Assembly: GCF_021353235.1 (NCBI RefSeq)
Contig: NZ_JAJTWT010000003.1
Location: 1 to 64,000 of the forward strand
Source: Pelomonas caseinilytica
Lineage (GTDB): Bacteria > Pseudomonadota > Gammaproteobacteria > Burkholderiales > Burkholderiaceae_C
Direction: 5' to 3'
Length of the DNA: 64,000 nt
The notes below the pieces were generated by a model that did no database searches, was not told the origin of the DNA, and saw nothing but the letters and a program-made list of their open reading frames with translations. Positions 1 through 7,167 of the stretch are shown in pieces; the stretch's first letter is position 1; each line of letters starts with the position of its first letter. The position numbers and the translations under genes were made by a program.

Positions 1-1
1 G

Positions 2-1180
2 GTGATGAACTTCGGCACCAACAACCAGCTCGCCAGCGTCACCACCAACGGCAGCACCGCCACCTACGGCTTCGACCCCCGCGGCAACCTCACCGTCAAA
101 GGCGCCCAGAGCTTCGGGTTCGACCTGGGCAACCGACTGAGCTGGTCCTCACAAGGCGGCAGCTACGCCTACGACGGGCTGGGCCGGCGCATCAAGATCG
201 TCAGCAGCGACGGCTCCACGCGCATCCAGGTCTACAGCCAGGCCGGGCAACTGCTGTGGGCCACGAGCAGCGGCGGCCCCCGGCCCAGCAGCACCACGGG
301 CTACATCTACCTGGGCGGCAAGCAGATCGCCGAAACCAACAGCGCCGCGGGCCTGCAGTACGTGCACACCGACGCCCTGGGCAGCCCGGTCGCGCACACC
401 AACGGCTCAGCCGCGTTACTCAACCGCAGCCGCTTCGAGCCCTACGGCTACGTGGCCGCCGGCACCAAGCCCAGCGCCGGCACCAGCGTCGTGGGCTTCA
501 CGGGCCACGTCCAGGACGCCGAGACGGATCTCGTGTACATGCAGCAGCGGTACTACGAACCGATTGCGGGGAGGTTCCTCAGCGTGGATCCCGTGGTGGT
601 GGATACAAATACGGGGAAGCTGTTCGGACGTTATTTTTATGCTGAAAATAGTCCTTATAAATATATCGATCCTAATGGCGCTGTCTCGACCATTATTGTC
701 AATAATAATGGACGCATTATAGGCACTCACGCTGGCCTGCATGTTGGAAGCGGTAAATCTCAGGTTCTTTACGATCCCGGTGGCTCCTACAAGCAGCAGA
801 CAAAAGGCTCGGGGGATGCGCTTGGGGGTAAAGACGCTGATTTAAATCCATACGTCAAATATCAAAAAAGCGATGGACCAGCTGTGGAGGTGTTCTCGTT
901 TGATACAACGTCCGAACAAGAGCAGGAAATCATGGACAGAATCGATGACCAAGGAGGATGTGCGCCCGGATTGTGCGCAACCTGCGTAGGAGCCGCCATA
1001 CGCGGCATTGGTCCCTTTGCAAACTTGGGGAGCTCACTCACGCCTGCCGGTCTTGCAAGGGCATTAAGACAGCTACAAAAGCAAGAGGCGGAGAGAAAGA
1101 AGAGAGACCAAGAAGAGAAAAAGCGGCAGGAAAAGGAAAAGAAAGAAAACGAGACACCTAGAGATGGAGGTGCCAAATGA
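2..1180 (+). CDS. Rhs/YD-repeat polymorphic toxin, C-terminal part (5' end outside window)
   Basis: C-terminal part of an Rhs toxin; the frame is open at the left edge, so the true start is outside the window. Residues 1-200 carry YD-type repeats (FDPRGNL, YDGLGRR) and the conserved end of the core (DALGSPVA, GFTGHVQDAETDLVYMQQRYY, GRFLSVDP). In this family that end closes the protein shell and is followed by a variable toxic tip. The tip begins after DPNG (about residue 225). It contains THAGLHVGSG (about 241), a Cys-rich GCAPGLCATC (about 319) and a Lys/Glu-rich tail. Base composition becomes clearly A+T-richer from about base 610, as expected for an exchanged tip. His-before-Cys order could fit a permuted papain-like fold, but that is only a guess; the tip family is not recognised. 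The stop overlaps the next gene by ATGA. Confidence 0.88.
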   Translation: MMNFGTNNQLASVTTNGSTATYGFDPRGNLTVKGAQSFGFDLGNRLSWSSQGGSYAYDGLGRRIKIVSSDGSTRIQVYSQAGQLLWATSSGGPRPSSTTGYIYLGGKQIAETNSAAGLQYVHTDALGSPVAHTNGSAALLNRSRFEPYGYVAAGTKPSAGTSVVGFTGHVQDAETDLVYMQQRYYEPIAGRFLSVDPVVVDTNTGKLFGRYFYAENSPYKYIDPNGAVSTIIVNNNGRIIGTHAGLHVGSGKSQVLYDPGGSYKQQTKGSGDALGGKDADLNPYVKYQKSDGPAVEVFSFDTTSEQEQEIMDRIDDQGGCAPGLCATCVGAAIRGIGPFANLGSSLTPAGLARALRQLQKQEAERKKRDQEEKKRQEKEKKENETPRDGGAK

Positions 1181-1608
1181 ATGTTCGCCATGGTCAAAAA
1201 CTGATCGTGCTACTTTTTCTTATTGGATTCGTTGTATACGTACTGTTTGATCCATTTGCCGACTTTGAAAAATCATTTCATCGCTTTTCTGCAAGTGTAA
1301 AACTTTATGTAATAGTCTCCGCGATCGCGGCCTCATTGTTGGTTTATTATTTTAGGCGCTATCGAGTCGTCTTTGCGATATTTCCGGCCGCGGCAATTGG
1401 TTTTGGTTATTTTGCATTTCTTGTTGTGCACAATGAAATGAGGCACGGTGTGGCGGCGGTTTTATTCGCTTCTTTTGTGTGGGCTGAGATTAACGTCAAG
1501 GCTTGGCTGTTGTCGATTGTATTTCTTGTGGCATCATATTTATTTTCTTCATCTTGGATGAGTAATTCTAATGCCGATAAGTCTTCCGATGTACGGTTTC
1601 TGATGTGA
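1177..1608 (+). CDS. small multi-pass membrane protein, candidate Rhs immunity protein
   Basis: A 143-residue protein with about four hydrophobic segments (near residues 8-25, 42-60, 66-86 and 105-122) and a short polar tail. I recognise no family. The ATG overlaps the Rhs stop (ATGA) and sits 6 bases after a GGAGG-type ribosome site at 1163-1170, so it should be translated together with the toxin. It shares the low G+C of the Rhs tip and differs from the G+C-rich secretion genes that follow. A gene placed directly after an Rhs tip is usually the cognate immunity gene, and a membrane protein would fit a toxin acting at the periplasm or envelope. The immunity role is inferred from position only. 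Confidence 0.6.
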   Translation: MNVRHGQKLIVLLFLIGFVVYVLFDPFADFEKSFHRFSASVKLYVIVSAIAASLLVYYFRRYRVVFAIFPAAAIGFGYFAFLVVHNEMRHGVAAVLFASFVWAEINVKAWLLSIVFLVASYLFSSSWMSNSNADKSSDVRFLM

Positions 1609-1621
1609 GAGCCTCGCAACG

Positions 1622-1642
1622 CCATCAAAACGATTTTGATGG
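1622..1642 (+). terminator. hairpin after the Rhs/immunity pair
   Basis: CCATCAAAA and TTTTGATGG form a perfect 9-bp stem around a CGA loop, 13 bases after the stop of the membrane protein. There is no following T-run, so it is at best a weak terminator. The rest of 1643-1835 shows no gene I can support. Confidence 0.35.
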
Positions 1643-1835
1643 TGAACGGGATTGGTCGCTGCCTCCGAAGGCTTCTGAAATTTCGGATGTTTAGAATTGA
1701 TTAATGTCGAATCTGACTTTGTTGCTTGCCGTAGCCAGCGATGGCACATGCCCAAGCTCACGCGGTCGTCACCAAGTTTGGCTGGAAGTGGCTAACGGGG
1801 CGATCTCAAGCCTGAAATGCATTGGAGGGAAGGAA

Positions 1836-2282
1836 GTGCCCAAGCCGTCAGTCCGCCGAGTAGGCCAGCGCTCGAACCATCGCTATTCCGGCTTCACCCT
1901 CCTCGAACTCCTCGTCGTCATGGTCATCATCGGCCTGCTGGCGGGCTACGTCGGACCGAAGTTCTTCGGCCAGATCGGCAAGAGCGAGGTCAAGGCCACC
2001 AAGGCCCAGATCGACGCCCTGCAGAAGTCCCTGGACCAGTACCGCCTCGACGTCGGCCACTACCCGAGTACCGAACAAGGGCTGTCCGCCCTCGTGATCA
2101 AGCCCGCGGATGAGGCCAAGTGGGCCGGCCCCTACCTCTCCAAGGCCGTGCCCCAGGACCCCTGGGGCCACGACTACCAGTACCGCTCCCCGGGCGAGCA
2201 CGGCGAGTACGACCTCCTGAGCTTCGGCCGCGACGGCCGCCCCGGCGGCGAGGGTGAAGACGCCGACCTCGTGTCCTGGTAG
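1836..2282 (+). CDS. gspG: type II secretion major pseudopilin GspG
   Basis: Major pseudopilin of a type II secretion-like system, 148 residues, forming the periplasmic pseudopilus after cleavage by a prepilin peptidase. The class III signal is plain: a basic leader, then G|FTLLELLVVMVIIGLLA, with Glu at +5. The rest shows the GspG pattern of a long helix followed by YPSTEQGLSALV, GPYLSKAVPQDPWG and a C-terminal DLLSFGRDG calcium-site region. I chose the GTG at 1836 because a purine-rich ribosome site (GGAGGGAAGG) lies just upstream and the leader length then suits a prepilin; an ATG at 1704 would give an implausible 44-residue extension. It opens a ten-gene operon. Confidence 0.93.
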   Translation: MPKPSVRRVGQRSNHRYSGFTLLELLVVMVIIGLLAGYVGPKFFGQIGKSEVKATKAQIDALQKSLDQYRLDVGHYPSTEQGLSALVIKPADEAKWAGPYLSKAVPQDPWGHDYQYRSPGEHGEYDLLSFGRDGRPGGEGEDADLVSW

Positions 2283-2291
2283 GTCCCACTC

Positions 2292-3485
2292 GTGCCGCAG
2301 TTCGAGATCCGCGTGCTGCGCGCGGGCGTCGTCAGCACCGAGCGCGTCGAGGCACCCGACCGGGCCGCCGTCGCCGCCGCCCTCGGTGTGCCACCCCAGC
2401 ACGTGCTGGAAGCCCGCGAACTCGATGCACGCACGTCCGCCCGTGCCTGGCGCCGCCACGCCCGCTTCCCGCTGCAACTCTTCAGCCAGGAGCTGGCCGT
2501 CCTGCTCGATGCCGGCATCACGCTGCTCGACGCCCTCAACACCCTGCGCGAGAAGGAATCCCAACCCAACGTTCGAGCGGCGCTGGACGGGGTGATCAAC
2601 CTCGTGGAGCAAGGCCAGCCGCTGTCCGCCGCGCTGCGCCAGCAGCCGCAGACCTTCGACGAACTCGTCTGCGCCATCGTGGCGGCCAACGAGAAGACCG
2701 GCCAGCTCTCCACGGCCCTGGCCCAGCACGCCCGCTATCTCGCCTGGGTGGACACCCTGCGCTCGCGGCTCGTCGCGGCCCTGGTCTACCCGCTGATGCT
2801 GCTGGCGGTCGGCTCGGCGGTCATCCTCTTCCTGCTGCTTTATGTGCTGCCGCGCTTCGCCGGCATCCTGGAAGCGACGAACGGCGAACTGCCGTGGGCG
2901 TCGCTCGTGCTCATCCACTTCGGCCAGACGGCCGGCGCCCACCCCGGCTGGGTGCTCGGCGGCATCGGCAGTGCCGCCTTCGCGCTCTACGCCCTGCTGC
3001 GGCAGCCGGCCGTGCGAACGCGCCTGCAATCCGCCGTGTGGACCATGCCGGGCCTCGGCCCGCGCCTGCGCGTGCTGGCGCTGGCGCGCCTGTATCGGTC
3101 GCTGGCCATGCTGCTCGCCTCCGGCGTGCCGGCGCTGCCGGCGCTGCGCATCGTCGTGGACGTCGTGGCGCTGCCCTGGCGGCCGGCGGTGCGGGCGGCT
3201 GCCGAGCAGGTCGAGCGCGGCGAGCGCCTGTCCACGGCATTCGACGCCCAGCACCTCGCCACCCCCGTGGCCCGCCGCATGCTGCGTGTGGGCGAGCGCA
3301 GCGGCGAGGTGGCGGCCATGCTGGAGCGCGCCGCCGCCTTCCACGACGAAGAGGCCGCGCGGCTGACCGAGCTGCTGTCCCGCCTCGTCAACCCGGCATT
3401 GATGCTCATCATGGGCGTGCTCATCGGCGGCATCATCGTCCTGATGTACCTGCCGATCTTCCAGCTCGTGGAGCAAGTCCAATGA
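2292..3485 (+). CDS. gspF: type II secretion inner-membrane platform protein GspF
   Basis: Polytopic inner-membrane protein, 397 residues, that couples the cytoplasmic ATPase to pseudopilus assembly. It has the two tandem T2SSF domains of the family: FSQELAVLLDAGITLLDAL near residue 75 and LYRSLAMLLASGVPALPAL near residue 270. Hydrophobic segments lie near residues 168-190, 215-240 and 365-390. The GTG start follows gspG by 9 bases. Its stop overlaps the ATG of gspE (ATGA), indicating translational coupling. Length and domain order are normal for GspF/PilC proteins; assignment to type II secretion rather than a type IV pilus rests on the neighbours. Confidence 0.93.
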   Translation: MPQFEIRVLRAGVVSTERVEAPDRAAVAAALGVPPQHVLEARELDARTSARAWRRHARFPLQLFSQELAVLLDAGITLLDALNTLREKESQPNVRAALDGVINLVEQGQPLSAALRQQPQTFDELVCAIVAANEKTGQLSTALAQHARYLAWVDTLRSRLVAALVYPLMLLAVGSAVILFLLLYVLPRFAGILEATNGELPWASLVLIHFGQTAGAHPGWVLGGIGSAAFALYALLRQPAVRTRLQSAVWTMPGLGPRLRVLALARLYRSLAMLLASGVPALPALRIVVDVVALPWRPAVRAAAEQVERGERLSTAFDAQHLATPVARRMLRVGERSGEVAAMLERAAAFHDEEAARLTELLSRLVNPALMLIMGVLIGGIIVLMYLPIFQLVEQVQ

Positions 3486-4993
3486 CGGCTTCGCTGGCGG
3501 ATTGGCTGCCGGCCGAGCACGGCCCCTGGCGGCTGGACTTCGAGCAGTGGCCCCAGGCCCAGGCCCAGCGCTGGCGCGCCGTGCTGGCGGTGGGCGCCGG
3601 CGAGCGCCGTATGCTGCTGGCCGAGCGCGACGAAGACGCGATGCTGCTGCAGAGCGTGGAGTCGCGCCTCAAGGCCCCGGTCGGCTGGCAGCGCTGCTCG
3701 ACCGAGGCGGTGACGCATTTTCTGGGCGCCGGCGAGGCGGACTTCCGTGCGCTGTCCGACGTCGAGGAGGCGCTGGCCACCGTCGAGGACCCGACGGAAG
3801 AGCTGTCGGTGCTCGCGCTCAGCGAACAGGCGAGCCCGGTCGTCCGCCTGCTCAACGCGACGATCTACGACGCGCTGCAGGACACCGCCTCCGACATCCA
3901 CATCGAGTGCACGGCGCGTGGCGCCGCGATCCGGTTCCGTGTCGACGGCGTCATGGCCCTGGTGCGCCAGGTCGAGAGCCCGCAGGTGGCCGAGCAGCTC
4001 GTGTCGCGCCTGAAGGTGATGGCCGAGCTCGACATCGGCGAGCGGCGGCTGCCGCAGGACGGCCGCTTCAAGCTGCGCGTGCAGGGCCGCGACATCGACT
4101 TTCGGCTGTCCATCATGCCGAGCGTCTTCGGCGAGGACGCCGTCGTGCGCATCCTGGACCGTGCCGCCATCGCCCGCGCCGGTGCGCTGACGCTGGACGC
4201 CCTCGGCTTCGACGAGCAGGAGCGTGCGGCCATCCGCCACCAGGCGCGCCAGCCCCACGGCATGCTGCTCGTGACCGGCCCGACCGGCTCGGGCAAGACG
4301 ACGACCCTCTACGCGACGCTGGCCGAGATCCACACCGGCACCGACAAGATCATCACCATCGAAGACCCGGTCGAGTACCAGCTCGCCGGCATCGTGCAGA
4401 TCCCCGTCAACGAGAAGAAGGGCCTGACCTTCTCGCGCGGCTTGCGCTCCATCCTGCGCCACGACCCCGACCGCGTGATGGTGGGCGAGATCCGTGATGC
4501 CGAGACCGCGCAGATCGCCGTGCAGGCGGCGCTGACCGGCCACCTCGTCTTCAGCACCGTGCATGCGAACAACGCGTTCGACGTGATCGGCCGTTTCATG
4601 CACATGGGGCTGGACCTCTACAACGTCGTCTCGGCGCTGAACGCCGTGCTCGCCCAGCGCCTGGTGCGGCTGACGTGCGTGCACTGCGCCCAGCCCTTCG
4701 CGCCCGATCCGGCCCGGCCCGCCCGCCACGGCGTCACCAATGGCCGGTTCATGAGGGGCGAGGGCTGCGGCCATTGCCGCGGCACCGGCTACAAGGGCCG
4801 GCGCGCGGTGGCCGAACTGCTCAAGCTCGACGACGGCCTGCGCGACCTGATCGCCGGCCGCGCGCCGATGTCCGAGATCAAGGCCGCCGCCAAGGCCCGC
4901 GGCATGCGCCCCCTGCGCGAGATGGCGCTGGCCGCCGTCTGCCGCGGCGAGACCACCTTCGAGGAACTGGACCGTGTCACGCTCGATGAGTGA
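3482..4993 (+). CDS. gspE: type II secretion ATPase GspE
   Basis: Cytoplasmic secretion ATPase, 503 residues, that powers pseudopilus extension. An N-terminal T2SSE_N-like region is followed by the catalytic core: Walker A GPTGSGKTT near residue 266, an Asp box around TIEDPVEY, Walker B DRVMVGEIRD near 337, and a His box TGHLVFSTVHAN. A zinc-binding tetracysteine motif, CVHC near 398 and GCGHC near 428, is intact. The start is the ATG overlapping the gspF stop. The end overlaps the next gene by 8 bases. Everything expected of a working GspE is present. Confidence 0.95.
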   Translation: MTASLADWLPAEHGPWRLDFEQWPQAQAQRWRAVLAVGAGERRMLLAERDEDAMLLQSVESRLKAPVGWQRCSTEAVTHFLGAGEADFRALSDVEEALATVEDPTEELSVLALSEQASPVVRLLNATIYDALQDTASDIHIECTARGAAIRFRVDGVMALVRQVESPQVAEQLVSRLKVMAELDIGERRLPQDGRFKLRVQGRDIDFRLSIMPSVFGEDAVVRILDRAAIARAGALTLDALGFDEQERAAIRHQARQPHGMLLVTGPTGSGKTTTLYATLAEIHTGTDKIITIEDPVEYQLAGIVQIPVNEKKGLTFSRGLRSILRHDPDRVMVGEIRDAETAQIAVQAALTGHLVFSTVHANNAFDVIGRFMHMGLDLYNVVSALNAVLAQRLVRLTCVHCAQPFAPDPARPARHGVTNGRFMRGEGCGHCRGTGYKGRRAVAELLKLDDGLRDLIAGRAPMSEIKAAAKARGMRPLREMALAAVCRGETTFEELDRVTLDE

Positions 4994-6101
4994 AGGCCTG
5001 CGCCGGCGCATCGCGGCGCGGCTGGCCCGTCCGCGGCGGCTCTTCGTCACCCCCGGCGGCAGCGAGCTGGAGGCCTGGTGCCGGGACCATCCCGGCACGG
5101 CCGTCGAACTCGTCGTCAGCGCGCGGGCCTTGCATGAACTGGTGGCCGAGCCCGGGCTGCCGCTGCGCGACCTGGATGCCGTCCAGGCCTATGCCGAACA
5201 GCAGTTCGCCCACTACTTCGGCGCCGCCGCGCAGCGCTTCGCCGTGGCGCCCTGGCTGCTGGGCGACGTGTGCGGCGCCTCGGCGCTGCACGGCATGGAC
5301 CTGGCCTCCCTGCGAGCGCAGGCGGCAGCAGCGAGCGTGCGCGTGGCGGCCGTGCGCCCGGCATGGGCCGTGTGGCTGGCGTCGCTGCCCGCGGCAACCC
5401 GCGCCGGCAGCGGCTGCGTCGTCTGGCACGAGGAGGACGTGGCGGTCATCGTGCGGCTCGAACAGGGACGCGTGAGCGGCTTGCAGTCGCGGCGCGTCCA
5501 TGCCCTGGATGACCTCGTGGAGCCGCCCCTGGCCGTGGGCACGCCCGCGAGCGACCTGGCGCCCCAACCGGGGCCGCCCACCCCACGACCGGACTTCCTG
5601 CCGCGCTCGGGCCGCTCGCCGCTCGCCTGGCCGCTCGCCCTCACCGGCGCTCTCGTGCTGGCGACGGCCGCCTGGAGTGCCGCCGAGAGCTACCGCGCCC
5701 TCGACGCGGCCCAGGCGGCGCGCGACCGTGTGACGCTGCTGCAGGCCGCCACGAAGCCGCCGCCGCGCCGGGCCGCGGCACAGCCGGCCGAGAACCGGGC
5801 CGCCGCCGAGGCCCGAGCCTCGCTCGGCATGCCCTGGGAGCCGCTGCTGTCTCGTGTGGAGACGGCCGGCGCCGACGCCAAGACCATTGCCTGGCTGGGG
5901 CTGGAGGCCAGCACCCGCGGCGAACTGCGGCTGGAGGGCCTGACGCCGGACAAGCTGCTCGCCTTGCAGCTGGCCGAACAACTCGGCAGCACGCCGGGCT
6001 GGCGGCAGGTCGTGCTGTCGCGCTTCTCGGCGGCCGAGGGCGGATTGACCGGACAGCGCTTCGAGATCAGCGCCCGCGTGCCGACCGGGAGCGGTTCATG
6101 A
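4986..6101 (+). CDS. GspL/PilN-like type II secretion assembly protein
   Basis: A 371-residue bitopic protein in the GspL position. Residues 1-190 resemble the cytoplasmic actin-like part of GspL/PilM-type proteins. A Pro-rich stretch follows (PQPGPPTPRPD), then one membrane segment (about 212-230, WPLALTGALVLATAAW) and a periplasmic PilN-like domain ending at residue 371. Such proteins bind the ATPase on the inside and the GspM/PilO partner outside. I use the ATG at 4986; a GTG at 4974 in the same frame would add four residues. The sequence is divergent, so the call leans on architecture and on its place between gspE and the GspM-like gene, which it overlaps by 4 bases. Confidence 0.72.
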   Translation: MSEGLRRRIAARLARPRRLFVTPGGSELEAWCRDHPGTAVELVVSARALHELVAEPGLPLRDLDAVQAYAEQQFAHYFGAAAQRFAVAPWLLGDVCGASALHGMDLASLRAQAAAASVRVAAVRPAWAVWLASLPAATRAGSGCVVWHEEDVAVIVRLEQGRVSGLQSRRVHALDDLVEPPLAVGTPASDLAPQPGPPTPRPDFLPRSGRSPLAWPLALTGALVLATAAWSAAESYRALDAAQAARDRVTLLQAATKPPPRRAAAQPAENRAAAEARASLGMPWEPLLSRVETAGADAKTIAWLGLEASTRGELRLEGLTPDKLLALQLAEQLGSTPGWRQVVLSRFSAAEGGLTGQRFEISARVPTGSGS

Positions 6102-6616
6102 GGTCGGCACTCCTGAAGCTGCGCCGGGCCTTGGGCTGGCCTGGGTTTGCCGGGTTGTTCGCCCTGGTGCTGGCCGGGCTGGCCATCGCGGCCTCCGACC
6201 GCTGGGACCGTCAGGCCGCCGTGCTGCAGGCCGAGGCGAGGGCGCTGCGCGCCAAGGCGCGACCCGCCGCGGCAGCCGCGTCGGCGCCCGTCAGCGCCCA
6301 GCAATGGCAGGCCGCCCTGCCCAGCGCCCGCGACCGCCAGCAGCGCCTGGCCGACCTGCTCGAACTGGCCATCCGCATGGACCTCAACGGCTCGCGCACC
6401 GAGCACCGCCTCTCCACCAGCGAAGGCCTGGAGCGGCTGCGGGTCACGATGCCGCTGACCGGCAGCTATGCCCAGTTGCGGCGCTTCATCGGCGCGGCGC
6501 TGGAGCACGACCCGGCCCTCAGCCTGGATGCGATCAAGCTGCGGCGCGCCGGGCCCATGGCCGCGCAGGTCGAAGCCGAACTGCAATGGTCCTTGCATGG
6601 AAGGGCCCTGCCATGA
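6098..6616 (+). CDS. GspM/PilO-like type II secretion protein
   Basis: A 172-residue bitopic inner-membrane protein: short basic N-terminus, one membrane segment (about residues 13-32, GFAGLFALVLAGLAIAA), a helical stretch rich in Ala/Arg, and a ferredoxin-like periplasmic domain (LRVTMPLTGSYAQLRRFIGAAL near 110-130). This is the layout of GspM and PilO, which pair with GspL/PilN in the assembly platform. It overlaps the genes on both sides by 4 bases (ATGA). Sequence is too divergent to choose between GspM and PilO. Confidence 0.68.
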   Translation: MRSALLKLRRALGWPGFAGLFALVLAGLAIAASDRWDRQAAVLQAEARALRAKARPAAAAASAPVSAQQWQAALPSARDRQQRLADLLELAIRMDLNGSRTEHRLSTSEGLERLRVTMPLTGSYAQLRRFIGAALEHDPALSLDAIKLRRAGPMAAQVEAELQWSLHGRALP

Positions 6617-7167
6617 AGCCGCAACCGCGCCAGCTCGTGCTCGGCAGCGCGCTCGTGGCGACCCTCGCGGCCACGGCCTGGGTGGCCACGCGGCCCGAAG
6701 AAGAGACGGCGACGGCCATGCCCGTGCGCCATCCCGCGCACGGGTCGACCGCCGAAGCAGCGTCCGCGACGCCGGCGGCATCAGCCGCTTCCGTGGCAGC
6801 CCCGACCGCCCCGGGGCGCCAGCCCTGGGACGAAGCCGACCCCGCCCAACTGGCGGCCTGGCAGCCGCCTCCTCCCCCGCCGCCTCCACCCGCACCGCCG
6901 CCAGCCGCCCCCGCGCCGCCGGCACCACCTCCGCCCCCCGTGGCGCCTGCCATGCCCTACCAGATGATCGGCCGCCTCTTCGAGGGCGAAGGCCCCAAGG
7001 CCGTCGAGATGGCGCTGCTGACCGGCCCGAGCCAGGTGCTCAGCGTCAAGCGCGGCGACGTCATCGACGGCCAGTGGCGCGTCGAGCAGGTCACGGCCAG
7101 CGGCGTCAACCTCACATGGCTGCCCGCCAAGCTCCCACAGAACATCGCCTTCCGGCCCGCCCCATGA
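6613..7167 (+). CDS. GspC/PilP-like protein with proline-rich linker
   Basis: A 184-residue protein with an N-terminal membrane anchor (about residues 9-25), a long low-complexity linker that includes two runs of consecutive prolines (near residues 85-115), and a C-terminal beta-rich domain starting at YQMIGRLFEG. That last domain resembles the HR domain of GspC or the periplasmic domain of PilP (GDVIDGQWRVEQVTASGVNL), which contacts the secretin. It lies directly before the secretin gene and overlaps it by 4 bases, the place usual for gspC. The linker could let it span the periplasm. The homology call is moderate. Confidence 0.68.
   Translation: MKPQPRQLVLGSALVATLAATAWVATRPEEETATAMPVRHPAHGSTAEAASATPAASAASVAAPTAPGRQPWDEADPAQLAAWQPPPPPPPPPAPPPAAPAPPAPPPPPVAPAMPYQMIGRLFEGEGPKAVEMALLTGPSQVLSVKRGDVIDGQWRVEQVTASGVNLTWLPAKLPQNIAFRPAP

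Noticed and set aside
1704-1835. Upstream extension of gspG from the ATG at 1704
   Set aside because: It would add 44 residues before a normal prepilin leader; the GTG at 1836 has a good ribosome site and the right leader length.
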